Source of the DNA: Otis tarda
Lineage: Eukaryota > Chordata > Aves > Otidiformes > Otididae
Reading direction: 5' to 3'
Assembly (NCBI GenBank): GCA_026413225.1
Contig: CM048552.1
Span: 56,497,001-56,561,000 of the forward strand
DNA length: 64,000 nt
Below the pieces are notes generated by a model. That model was given only the letters and a program-made list of their open reading frames with translations, ran no database searches and was not told the origin of the DNA. Below are positions 12,761 to 23,900 of this stretch, in pieces. How positions within the stretch are numbered: the first letter of the stretch is position 1; each line of letters starts with the position of its first letter. The translations under genes and the position numbers were made by a program.

Positions 12761-15700
12761 GAAAAGGGGCAGTTTCCCAGAATGAAATCAAAAGCCTCCT
12801 AATGCACTTAACTCAGGGTCACATAAATCTCTCTTCTGCCTCCCACAGATGGCTGGATCTTGTTTACAGGCATTGCAGCAGGCCTGGGTCTCAACAATAT
12901 GTTTACTTCTGTACAAACATTCCCTTCCACTAAGCAAAGCAGTACCCTGATCTCCAGATAAAACCAAGACGAAAGAACTGGGAGTGGGTCTATGGGGAAA
13001 GACTAAGAGTGCTAGTCTTCATCAGTGAAAGCAAATGCCATCCTGGACATCACACAGGTTTTGGGACCATTTGTCTTCACATTCTTCCCAAAGATCGCCT
13101 TATTTCTTGAGAAGGATGAGGAGGAATTTTGCATTTAGCAAGCTGCTGACATCTCTGACAAGAGGTAAAACCATTCGATAGAAGAACAGGTTTCGTTTCA
13201 GCCTGAAGAACCCGAGAACCAGGCCAGGGCCAGGTGGGACAGCACAGCTTGTCCAAGGGACATCTGGTGATTGTCTGGCCAACCCTTCCCCAAGTGCAAA
13301 AGCCACAAACTGATACTGTGCAGATAAAATCACGGAAGCTGAGCATTTCTGCTTAACAGCACAGTAGAAAGAGCAGTTTACTACCACAATCTCTTGATTA
13401 CAGGCCAAGTTCCTTTCCCTCCCCTTTCAGGTCTTCAGTAACACAAACATTTATATTGAACTCCGTTTCTGAGAAGTCAGCTGCCACAGCCAGGTCAGAA
13501 AGGAAGGAGAGGAGGAAGACAAAAACTAATGTGTAAGCACACCACGAAAACTGGTGGTGAATGAGAAGGATGTGCAATGCAGGGGCAGGGGGGAAACCGC
13601 GGTCATGATGAGGTCTCCAGGAGAAGCAGGGCAGGAGCAGGACAGCCCAGTCACGTGGTACAGCAACCTGCCATAACAAGGCAGAGGACCAAGGGGCGTT
13701 AAGCTCATACATAGCGCAGGTGGGTGCTCAGCCCGCCCAGCTCATCTTCTGATGCTCTTCTGCTGCAAGAGCCTATAAAAAACTGCCCCGGTCTCCCTCT
13801 TCCCTCAACTGGTTGCTCTTCAGGGTTTAATCACTGAGAAATAATGGGAATTTCAGCTGCACGGTTTGCTGCCCAACCACCTGATCTTTCAGGTCTTCAG
13901 GTGCTGATGATCTCCTGTAAAGTCCAATGGACCATGTCATGCCAACGCTAAAAACCACTTTGGCAGGACAAGATAGGCCTTCGAAAGAAGAAAATGTTCT
14001 CAAGCACCTGAATATTTTAGAGAGCAGTGCCAGTGATCCCTGCTCCAGATCCACAGCATAGCACTGTAATAGAGTCAGGGACCAAATCCAAGTACCAGAT
14101 TCACCGTCTCCAGCCTGACACCGCCTCTTTACTGCAAAGACAAGGCTCTGAACTCAGGAACCTCTCGCACAGTCCCAAGCCATGGAGATGCTCAGCAGTA
14201 CCACACACCTGAGTGTGATGTGGAAACCAGAACTGGATTTTCAGGGCAGTTCAGTTGCACAGAGGCATACGCGAACAAACACGGGCAGAAGGGAAACCCA
14301 CAGCACTTCCTCATCACACTTCGCCCCCCCCACCCCCACCAGCGCTCACGGGAAGCGAGAAGACTCTGTTCCAGAGCACAACTGCACTATAAATAATTAA
14401 GAGACTGCTAAATTATGCAAAAGCAATCCCATCATCCCCCTGGCCGAGCTGAATGCAGGTGTGGTCAATCCTTGCTCCAAAAGTTGCTGCTAGATAGGGA
14501 TTTTGAGGCCATGGAGGCTCTGTGCCAACACCACGTATCTGACAGCGCAACGGCCACTTGCTAACAGTCAAGCCCACACCGAACAGCAGCACGACAGGGG
14601 GTATTTGGGGACACACGGCTGATGGGGAAACAGCAATGCCTTTAACCCGCCTCTCCTCCAGAGGCCTCAGATGGCCCCAGGAGAAAAGCAGCAAGTCACG
14701 TCGCCTTCAAGCGAGGCTGCTTGGTACGTCTGGCCTCCATCGGTGGTGGTCAGCTGGCGAGAGCTGCAGCTGGCCAGCCTGGCACAGCCATGTGGGTAGG
14801 AGGGGGCTTCTGGGACAGGTGGGAAGGAGAAAAGGGAACTGAAAACACCCTGGAGGCAGTAAAGAAAGGATAGTTTTGCTAACACAAACGACATACAGGG
14901 AAGGCTGAGCTGAAAGCAGGCAGCATCTCAGTCTGCTTTTCTGCTCCGATCTGCCTTTGGGAGATGCTGCCTCCCTGGATATCAGGGCCACCGAGGTTTC
15001 CCTCGGCAATGGGGTCATTAAATAACAACGTACGGCTCACGCTGATCACTCCAGGGCACCGTTCCCCTGATTTACGCTGCCCTTTGCTCTGCCTCGGAGC
15101 CAGCCCTCGCACGACGAGCTCCGCAAAACCAGGATTTCCTCATATGCAGCGAGCACCATCTGCTCTCAGACCCTGCGCGGAGGCAAGCCCTTCTTCCACA
15201 GCCCTACCTCTCCAGGCTCCTGCCGCTTCCGAGGTCTGTCCGTGCCCAACATGCTCAGGCCTCCGTCCTCCTCCTTTTCCGTGCTGCCCAGCTGGAAGCA
15301 TTCGTGCCAGGGGAAGGAGGAATCGAGAGCGCTACCATAGCCCTCTCTTCAGCCTCAGCACCACCAGCTTAAAATCTCAGGGCTCCAGCTTACCTTCCCC
15401 TTCTTTCTTAAAGGGCTCAGCATCTAGGAGAGAGACTGCCTTTCATGTCTCTTTCTCTGCCACACTCTCTCTCCGGCTTTCTGTTCGGTTCCAGTATCTG
15501 CACGCTGGAGCAGGGGATCCTAACACAGATAAAGTCAACGTGGCAGATACCTGCGTTTAGATCACAGGTTTCACAGTTGCCGAAGCCGTTATGCAGCGGG
15601 CCTGATTTGCATTACTCTTTCGGTATGCTTCAAATCTGCTGGCTGCAGCATCGGTATCATGCCAGACACATGCAGCAATGCCCACAGATAAAAACTACCC

Positions 15701-17766
15701 CAAGGCCTTGAAGAGATGATGGAGTCTGATTCCGCTCGCTAACTCCAGCCCAACCTGTAAGGATTTACACACCGAGGGGAAGACAGCACTCCCAGGGAAA
15801 GGCAGCAGGGCGCTGGGATTATAGATTAGGCAGCAGATCAAGAAGGTGGTGATATCTGCAGTGAGAAGGGCAGCAGGATCCAAGCAGTGACGAGAAAGTT
15901 ATCCATAACCCCTGGCTCAGCACCCACACCCGGTCGTTCTCTGGGATTTCCGAGATGGCCGGCAAGGAAGTGAGTACGGGAAGTGTTGTGCTTCGGTCAC
16001 TGCTCTCCTGCTGAGACCCTGCGTGTGCGGCCAGGCACGCCGCAGCCCTGCTCCGTGCCTCAGTTTCCCTGGGTGGGAAATTGGAGAGATGCTTGCCTAA
16101 TTAAAAGAAGCTTAATGGGTTGCTTTGAGGCTCTTGGAGAGAAATCTTGCCATAAAGCGCAAGACATTGAGATGATCCTTAGAACGAAGAGGTGCCCCCA
16201 CCACCTCTCTCCCTGGACAGCCACATCCACCGCTCCTGCCGCTTGTAGCCTGTGCATTACAGGCTGAAATAGACTCCTGGCAGAGCTCAGTTTGGCCATA
16301 CCCCACAGCCATTGCCGTTTTTTTTAAACAATTGGAAAAAAAAAATAAACCAAAAACTATTTAGACACAGGCCTAAGCTGGGGAAACAGGGAACATTAAC
16401 TGAGCTTATCAAGCTGCATTCAACCAGGAGGTTATCTCAGTATGAAAGGCCAAGGCTCCCACAGCAAGCAACTCAGGTAACTTTTGCTATCCTGAAGCAG
16501 GGAATAATCACTTCCTAAATCACGGCTGAAGAACAAGCCCTTGCTTTTTGTAAGGCAGCCAGTTCCCTTCATCCTCCTCCTTTCCTCAGCCTGCCTGCTA
16601 CACTCCCTTTCACCGATCAGCTCTACCAGGCCAGTTTCTGAGCACAAAAAAACACCCACCCTGTTCCAGGTGTTCAGAGGTTTGAAGAGCAGGTGGTACC
16701 TGTTGTGCTTCAAGAGGAGCTTGAGGGAAGTACAGGGTTTGCACTGCAGGGAGCACAAAGAAGTCAGAAAAGGAATGTAAAGAAATCCTGTTTCTGCCTT
16801 TCCGAGAGCTGCAACTAGAGTCCATTTCACAGAGACAGAGGCATGGAGTGCTCTTGTGCACCCTACACTGCTGCTCCAGCACATGGCATCTCTTCCCGCC
16901 TCCTCCGGGAGAAGCTGTATCACAGCAGCTCTGTGACTGCAACCCTGCCCTAGCCCCTGGGACAAGTGCCTGGTCCTGGCACCCCGCGCAGCATCGCTGC
17001 TGCAACACAACCCTGAACTGCACAGCCCAGCCTTAGCTACACACTCACCTAACTCTTATCAAAGCACCCTAAACCTGATGCAGAACTGCCCATGATCCCA
17101 GGCTTGACCCCTCCACGGAGCTTTGCCAAGGCTCCTCAAGGCTAGCCTGCGGCACCGGACCTGACAGCACAATCCATGTGTGCACTGCCGATGTGTCACC
17201 ACCTTTCCAAGAACACCCAGGATGGGGTTACATCTGAGGAATGAATGCCTGCTGTTCCCCATGTCCCCTTGCATTGCATTGCCTTCCCCAAATTTCAAAT
17301 CCCACTGTAACGCTTCATTGTAGTACCACAAGATGCCATCCTGTCATCAGGACAAAGGCAATGCAGCCTGATGGGTGGCAGTAGGGAAAAGCAGGTGGGG
17401 ACAGCTAGCCACACTCTTCTACTTCTACAGTCAGGGCTGATAACATGAACCAGCCCTTTGAGACACCTTACATTGACCTAAAGACGGGAAGATGCCTCTT
17501 GTGCCAGTCAGTACCCCCTCCGCCATCCTCTCCGCTGGAGTTATTGTCAGCTGTACCAGCCTTCGTTAGCACCACCTCCTCCAGCTACATCCCACTGATT
17601 GGGTCACAGATTCCAACAATGTACAAAGGGCTCATTTTAGAGCAACTAACCACACCTAAAACCTAATCAGCCTTTAGGAATGAATGCTGGCCCAGCTTGC
17701 CCCATCTATCCATCACCAAATTCCCCCCACTTCCTTCCTCTGCCTTTATGATCCACTGCAGGAGCT

Positions 17767-17792
17767 GGGAGGCGGGGGAGGGGCGGGGGGGG
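17767..17792 (+). other. Potential G-quadruplex run
   Basis: The plus strand shows GGG-AGGC-GGGGG-A-GGGG-C-GGGGGGGG, which is four G tracts of three or more with loops of 1-4 bases. This fits the standard quadruplex pattern. It lies in the probable MGAT3 intron, on the strand that is the template for MGAT3. Confidence 0.5.
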
Positions 17793-20740
17793 AATGCAGC
17801 TACGAACCCTGCCATGAGATAGAGTTTATCTCTGCTTGCTGGCAGGTCAAAGCAAGGGAGGGACAGAGAGAGAAGCTTGTTTGTCCTAAGGTGCCCTTCA
17901 CGTTCTGAACAGGCACAACAACATTTACATGCACTGCCCTGAACAACTCCTGTAGCTGATGAACACCAAATCTACTGGGGACATGAACTCTACAAAAGTC
18001 CATGCATTCCATGGCAAGTGCACCCAGCAGGACCCGCGTGCATTGCTACACGCACCCAGCAAACGCCCACCCAGGTTTCTCACACAAGCATCCCTCAAAG
18101 ACATGCAATAAGCATGTTATACCAATCTGGCAGGCCACAAAGCCACACCGCACTTAACCAGTTGTGCATGGGAGAAGGAGAAAGGTAAACACAAAGGTGT
18201 ACGGGAAATGCATAAGCACATAAACTTCACAGGTACGGTCCCCAGGCAAACCCACCGAGTGTATCTGCGCTTGCTGCCGTGTGCCTGGCCTAGGTTAAGC
18301 AGGCTCTGTGACCACAGAGCAGCCCCAGCAACCCCTCAGACCACCTACCCCTGTGTCTGGTCAGGCACAAGTACTCCAGATAGATGTTTACAGTTGTGAG
18401 CATCCCCTGAAGCTAACATCCATGCAAACACACACGCTATTTTCCACCTCCTCTTCTTGACCTCCTTGCTAAGGCAGCCCCTGCGTGTCATACAGGCAAC
18501 TCTTTCTTTTTCCAGTCATACTGGCATTCGCAGGGAGGGAGGCAAGGTGGGTAGTGGCTCAGCCTCTGATCCCAGTTTGGAAATGGTCCCCGACATTCTG
18601 GGCACCGCTGATGGAGATGAGCCTCAGCAGTACCCAAGACCAAAGGTGTGCCAGCACAAAAGGCAGCAGCTGAGCCATTGCATTGAGAGCAGGGCAAGAA
18701 AACTCATCTGCTGCTAGCCAGAATCCCACTCCTCTCCTAAGGATGTAATTGCCATATCCGGGGCATTAATAAACAAGCTATGCAGGTATCACTGAGTCCT
18801 GGCAGGGAGGGAATGTCATACCTTGCAGCAGATTCCTTGCCACTACTGCAAAATCACCACAGGGTGTAGAGGAGCTATAAATCTTTGAGGGACTTTTATG
18901 ACATACCATGGCAGAGTCACAGCTTCACTCCTCTTCTGCCGTTCGCAATGGCTTTTCATTCAAAGCCTGCTTTATAATGCTACAGGGAGACTTGAGGCTC
19001 CCCAAGAACAGCTCACAGGGCTGCTCTTCTCCCACCCCAGCTCGGAGGATGTGTTCCCAGCACTACTACTGAGGCTGGAAAAAAACAGCACAGGTACTAT
19101 GGCTGTGATAAGGGGGGCTTTGGAAGCTGGAGGTGTGCTGGGGGGTATGGTAAGGAGCCTGTTGGTTTTCATTCCCATCTGAGACAGCTCTCTGCTGAGT
19201 GAGGGTCAAAGCAATAGCAGGTCCTGTTTGATTTCAGCTCTTCCCAGAGGAGCTGGCAGCAACGAGGCTTCAGCAACAGGGACCTGCAAGTGATTCCAAA
19301 GTCACAGTCTCCAGCTGGACTTGAACACTGCTTCTGCAGGTGGTATTTACACAGGATGGGAGCCACCCTTTGGGGAGGGGGCCTGAAGAGTTCCTGACTC
19401 ACACTCTGCTGGGGTGTGGGAGACGGGGGCAGGAGTAGGCAGGAATTTGAAATTCTGTTTGCAGAGGGCTGGGGGTTCCTGGTGACTCAAGTCATCCTTG
19501 TTAGCAGTGGTGCCATCAAGTGTTTTCATGGGCTTGAACTTCCCACTCAAGGGGAGGGATGTGGAGTTAACTGGAGGGCCATTCTCTAGGAGGGGAGGTG
19601 CTCGAACCCACGCCATGTGCTGGAAACAGAGCAGGCTCTCTCCTGACCCAAGCTCTGCCCTAGGGTGGAAGGCAGAGGAATGAGACCCCAGCTTTGGCTC
19701 TGACAAACAGGCAGGGCTCCCAAGTGACCCAGGCGTGGCTTACAGAAACGCAGCCTGCGGAAATCCCCAGAGGAAAACCACGGGCTGAGGCACACAAGAG
19801 GAGCCTCTCTCCATCCTGCTCCATGCTCGCTCCTGAGCTGTCTGAGCAAGTCTAGAGCTGCAGCAGATGCCGTGTGTCGTCGTCCCCCCCCATCACCCTT
19901 GTCACGCTCAACCAGGGAGCAAAACTCTCACAAGGACAGAGCTACGCCAGCCTGTGCCGCTCCAGCAGGACATACAGCTATTTCCAGCCCAAAACCAACC
20001 CACCAACTTGGGTGCCCACGTCCCTTTGCAGCCAGCTTCCAACGTGGGGCGGGGGGGGGGTGGTGTGTGTATCAATCTGACACGGAGAGGGAGCACAAGG
20101 GGAGAGGGGACGTTTGATGATGATCATACACATGTATTTGTATGTATGTTTTCCCTCCCACGCGTGCACTCCTGTTACTCCTTCTCGCTTGCTGCAGGCT
20201 TGGCAGGCATCCCCAGCCCCTGTCCTCCCCGAAAGCCCAGGATGGGCAGCGGATGGGCCTTCCCTGCAGTGCCCCGGCCGCGGAGGGTGCGGGGGTGCCT
20301 CCATCCCCGGCCAGCCCGTATCCCGCGGGCAGGGGGCTGCCAGCATCGCCTCCATCCTCCTCCCCATCGCCGATGCTCCCTAGCAGGGGATGCCGGGATT
20401 ATTGAGGAGGGGAGGAGGGAGGATGGAAAAAAAAAAAAAATACTGCTAATATAAATAAATAAGGAGCGGGAAGGTGGGGGCTCGGCGGGGGAAGCCGTTC
20501 CAGCTGTGCCCGCAAGGGATGACGCCGCACCCCCCCGGGCCGAAGCACAACTTGCAGGTGGCGGGGTGGGGGGGGGATACACGACACGGACCGAGGGGGT
20601 GTCCCGCCGCCGCTGCCCGCAGCCCTGGGGTGGCTCCACCGGGGAGGGCGGACGGGTGTACGCTGCCCCCCCGCCCCCCCTTTCCTCCTCCTCCGTTCCC
20701 CCTGCCGTCCCCAGCCCCTCCACCCGCCCCCCCCGCTCAC

Positions 20741-20750
20741 TCACCCCCGG
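20741..20750 (-). other. MGAT3: Candidate splice donor of MGAT3 non-coding exon 1
   Basis: The minus strand reads GGGG|GTGAGTGAG with the donor GT at 20744-20743. This is close to the U1 consensus and sits in the middle of the CpG island. If used, exon 1 ends at 20745 and splices to the acceptor before the coding exon. This is a prediction with no transcript support. Confidence 0.4.
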
Positions 20751-20851
20751 CCGGCGCAGCGTCGGTGCCCGCCGGGCCCCCGGCGGGGCGAGGCTGCCGC
20801 TCGCCCCCGGCCCGCCCGCTGCCCCCCGGCATGGCTCGGCGCCGGCCGCAG

Positions 20852-20870
20852 CGAGGCGAGGCGAGGCGAG
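20852..20870 (+). repeat. GAGGC-type pentanucleotide repeat in the CpG island
   Basis: Nearly four tandem copies of the 5-bp unit GCGAG/GAGGC are visible. It lies 82 bp from the larger pentanucleotide array at 20952. Confidence 0.8.
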
Positions 20871-20951
20871 CCCGCAGCCCCCCGCCGCCTTCCTCCTCCT
20901 CCTCCGCCGGGGAGCGGAGCGGCCCGGCACCTCCTCCCGGCCGCGGGAAAA

Positions 20952-20991
20952 GATAGGATAGGATAGGATAGGATGCGATGCGATGCGATGC
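20952..20991 (+). repeat. Compound pentanucleotide repeat (GATAG)4(GATGC)4
   Basis: Four tandem GATAG units are followed directly by four GATGC units. The second array looks like a mutated extension of the first. It lies in the CpG island just upstream (in transcription) of the candidate exon 1 donor, so it may fall in the MGAT3 promoter or 5' UTR. It is likely to be length-variable. Confidence 0.9.
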
Positions 20992-23900
20992 GGTGCCGAG
21001 CCCCGCCGGCAGCGGCGGGCAGAGCTGCAGCAGCCCCTTTTGTGCCGCCCTCCCCGCCTGTCTCCTCCCCCGGCGCGCCCGCCCCCCCCCACCGGGCCGC
21101 CGCTGCCCGCCCCCCCCGAAACCGGGGCACGGCGCGGCCGCCCCCCGCCTCCCTGCACAAAGGAGCGCCTTGTAGCGGGAGGTGGGGGGGCAGCACGGCC
21201 CGCGCTTTACTGAGCGGGCTGCGGTAACGAGTGCGGGGCCAGGCGGTGACCCCCCCGTTCCCTCAAGGATGCTGCTGTCCCGCCTCGCAGCCCCACGGCA
21301 GAGTCGCCCCCTCACCCCACGCCGGCGCGGCCGCATCGCTCCCGGTGCCCCGGCGGGCGAGGGGGGGCCGGGGCATTCGTTGTTTGGCGGGGGGCGAGGT
21401 GGAGATGTGCGGGCTGCCTTGCCCGGCGACGTCCTGGAAGTTTTGCTGCGGTGCCAGAAATAGAACCTGCCTCTGCTGACTGGGTCTCGATCCCGCGCCC
21501 CCACTGCAAAAAAAAAAAAACACCCTGCCTTTTCTTAATTCAACTTCTCCCTGACTTCTTCCTCCTCAGGCCCATCTTTGGAAAGGGAAACAAAGCCAAG
21601 TCAAACCGAAACAACCCCCTCGCCGGCCGAACGGCACCGCTACAGACGCTACAGACGTGCTGAAACGCGTAGCGTGGGACTTCGCCCCTCGTGGCCCAGA
21701 GCTAACGAGCGGTCAAAAGGAAGCAGGACCAGCGCACACTCTTCCTCTCCATTTGATGGGAATTTAGAAAAACATGAGCATCGGTGCGAACACCCCTCCA
21801 ACTTGCCGTTTATCAGATGGGCGAGCTTGCTCGGGAGCAGCGGCTCTGTTCGACCACCACCGCCTGTTCTCCTGAGCAGCGCTTGTGGCGACCCAATGTG
21901 CTTGACAAGAGTTTGCCCTACAGACTGATCTTCTGCCTGTTCTCCTCATCTCACCCAGCCAGCACCAGCCAGGGCTTCCTTGGGAAAGGGCCATCCTAAT
22001 TTTGAGTTTTAAGGCCAAGATGGAGACCGTGTCAGAGCTCAAGCAAAGAGACAGCAAGGGTGAAAGGGAATTTTCCCTGCTGCAAACTCAGCTAGAGTCA
22101 GCTGGATTCAGAAGTGCCTCGGGATTATTGTGGACGTACTGACAGAAAGGAATGAGGACGGAGGAGGAAGACAACGATACAGCAAGTGAAATTCTCACCA
22201 TATGAGGGAGGTCATTTTGTGGCAGAAGACGATACTGCGCCAGCACGAGTCCTTGAGGACACCAAAAGGCTTCATCTTGATGACAGCAGTAGCATATCGC
22301 CGGGAACACACTGGCAAGACAACAACATCCTCATCTCTGCGGGTCTGGGATGAAGTTGCTCACCCACAGTTCAACGCTTTCTGGGACAGCCATGGGTCCC
22401 CAGCAGAAAACTGGGCTTGAAGGGCCCTCAGCTCCTGCATCCCCAATTTGTCAGGGGAATTTGTCAGCCATGATTCAATTTGCATTGAGACCATGACTGC
22501 TTTTTTTTTTTTTTTGAGAGGGCTGGCAAGTGACGGCATTAGCCTTGCTTGTGTGGGTGATTTCAGCTCTGGGAGTATAAATCCTATTAGGGATGGGCAG
22601 CAATCACCAATTCATTTCCCCCAGCCAGCAAACACCCATCACAGAAGGGGTGGTTGGTGCTGATGGGAAGAAAACCACTATTCTGGACCTCCTTCGCTTG
22701 CAAAACATTATCCCTTTGCTTCAAATATTATCCCCGGAGTGGTCTGAAGACAGCCAACACTTCTCCATGTGAATGTGATAAAATTGAAAGCTTACGGGCT
22801 CACCCAGAGACTGGAAATGTTCGGGAACACCAGACCACGAATCGAGACGCAGAATAACATCCCTGCGCGCAGAGAGGCGGCAGCTGCAATACCACAGCTC
22901 CCCTGTCCTGTGACAAACAGCGTTTGCCACGCTGAGTACTCCCAAGCAAAGAGACAGGCTCCCGCAGCCTCCCTGGAGGCGTTTGCCCCTCTCTTATGCC
23001 CTGCAAAGATTTGGGGGAGGATTTTAGCTTTGCCTTTCAGTCTTTGTGTGGGGAAAGACAAGATTTTGCTTTTCTTCCCCGGGCCTACCCTGGAGCAGAA
23101 TGATGTAGGAAGCCACTGTTTTGGCGTGTGCTAGTACCTTACCAGATGCCATAGCGTGCTGGTACCTCCTTCCACCCCAGCGTGGCCGTATCTGTACCAC
23201 CTCCCAAATGGGACCTTGTGGTTCTGGGTTTGCAAGCCCAGACTGCAGAAGTCTTTTTTTAATTTTTTTTTTTTTATGGTATTACGTGCTTTGATGGCAC
23301 CAGACTGTCAGCTTAGACAAAGTATCCAAGCACCTCATGACTTTTCATTTACTTAGCCATCGTACGCTCTCCAAAAGGTAAAAACCCCAAACCTTTGGCT
23401 CTGTTGTATGTAAAAGGAACCAAGGATTAGAAAAATTGCGTGATTTGCTGGAGGCCAAACAGAGAGGCTGTGGTAGGGGAGAAATTTGATTGTGGCTCTC
23501 GAATTAGCACCCTAGCCATCGCTATCTGTGTGTTGTTTTCTCTCTGCTTTGCATACTTCCAGTCTGAGACGCGCTGGACAAGCTCCCTTGGGATAAGGAG
23601 TCATTTTTAGCCCGATTTCTTACAGAAATGAAGCTCTTGCAATCATGTTGTCCACAGCCTGTCTATCAGCCACCCACAGCACGGTTTGAATCCACCGGCC
23701 AATTTCGACCGAACCCGGCAGCAAGGAAGGGATCTTGGAGCAAAGCAATTCGGATGAGCTCCATGATGAGCAGAAATAGGGGAGGGAAGAGAGGGAGAAA
23801 GTGGAGCATGGGCCTGCGTGCCTGCGGGCTGGCCGGATACTGCTCCGGGCATGACATGTGATGCTTCCTGCCCCTCTCTGGGAAGGGAGAGAGGGACCAA

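Larger units (their letters stand above)
3003..20743 (-). other. MGAT3: Probable MGAT3 5' intron, about 17.7 kb, no coding gene seen
   Basis: Between the coding-exon acceptor and the CpG island I find only short, unconserved open frames. The span holds one CR1 fragment (8197-9230), short A or T runs (for example about 4884-4896 followed by a CAA repeat) and a G-rich run at 17767-17792. It also holds AT-rich or motif-rich patches that could be enhancers (about 4501-4650, 10060-10110, 12300-12760). Additional non-coding MGAT3 exons may lie here but cannot be recognised without transcript data. Confidence 0.5.
20190..21480 (-). promoter_or_regulatory. MGAT3: CpG island, probable MGAT3 promoter and first-exon region
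   Basis: About 1.3 kb is extremely GC-rich and dense in CpG, with many C or G runs and GC boxes. This contrasts sharply with the flanks. Islands of this kind mark vertebrate promoters. It is the only strong island between the MGAT3 coding exon and TAB1, and it contains a good minus-strand splice donor, so assignment to MGAT3 is likely but inferred. It could also start a divergent plus-strand transcript. Long open frames across it come from base composition. Confidence 0.6.

Noticed and set aside
20175-21158. 327-codon minus-strand frame, and a 255-codon frame at 20737-21504, in the CpG island
   Set aside because: Gly/Ala/Arg/Pro-rich low-complexity products expected from a CpG island, without domains. 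They span a likely splice donor and a pentanucleotide repeat.
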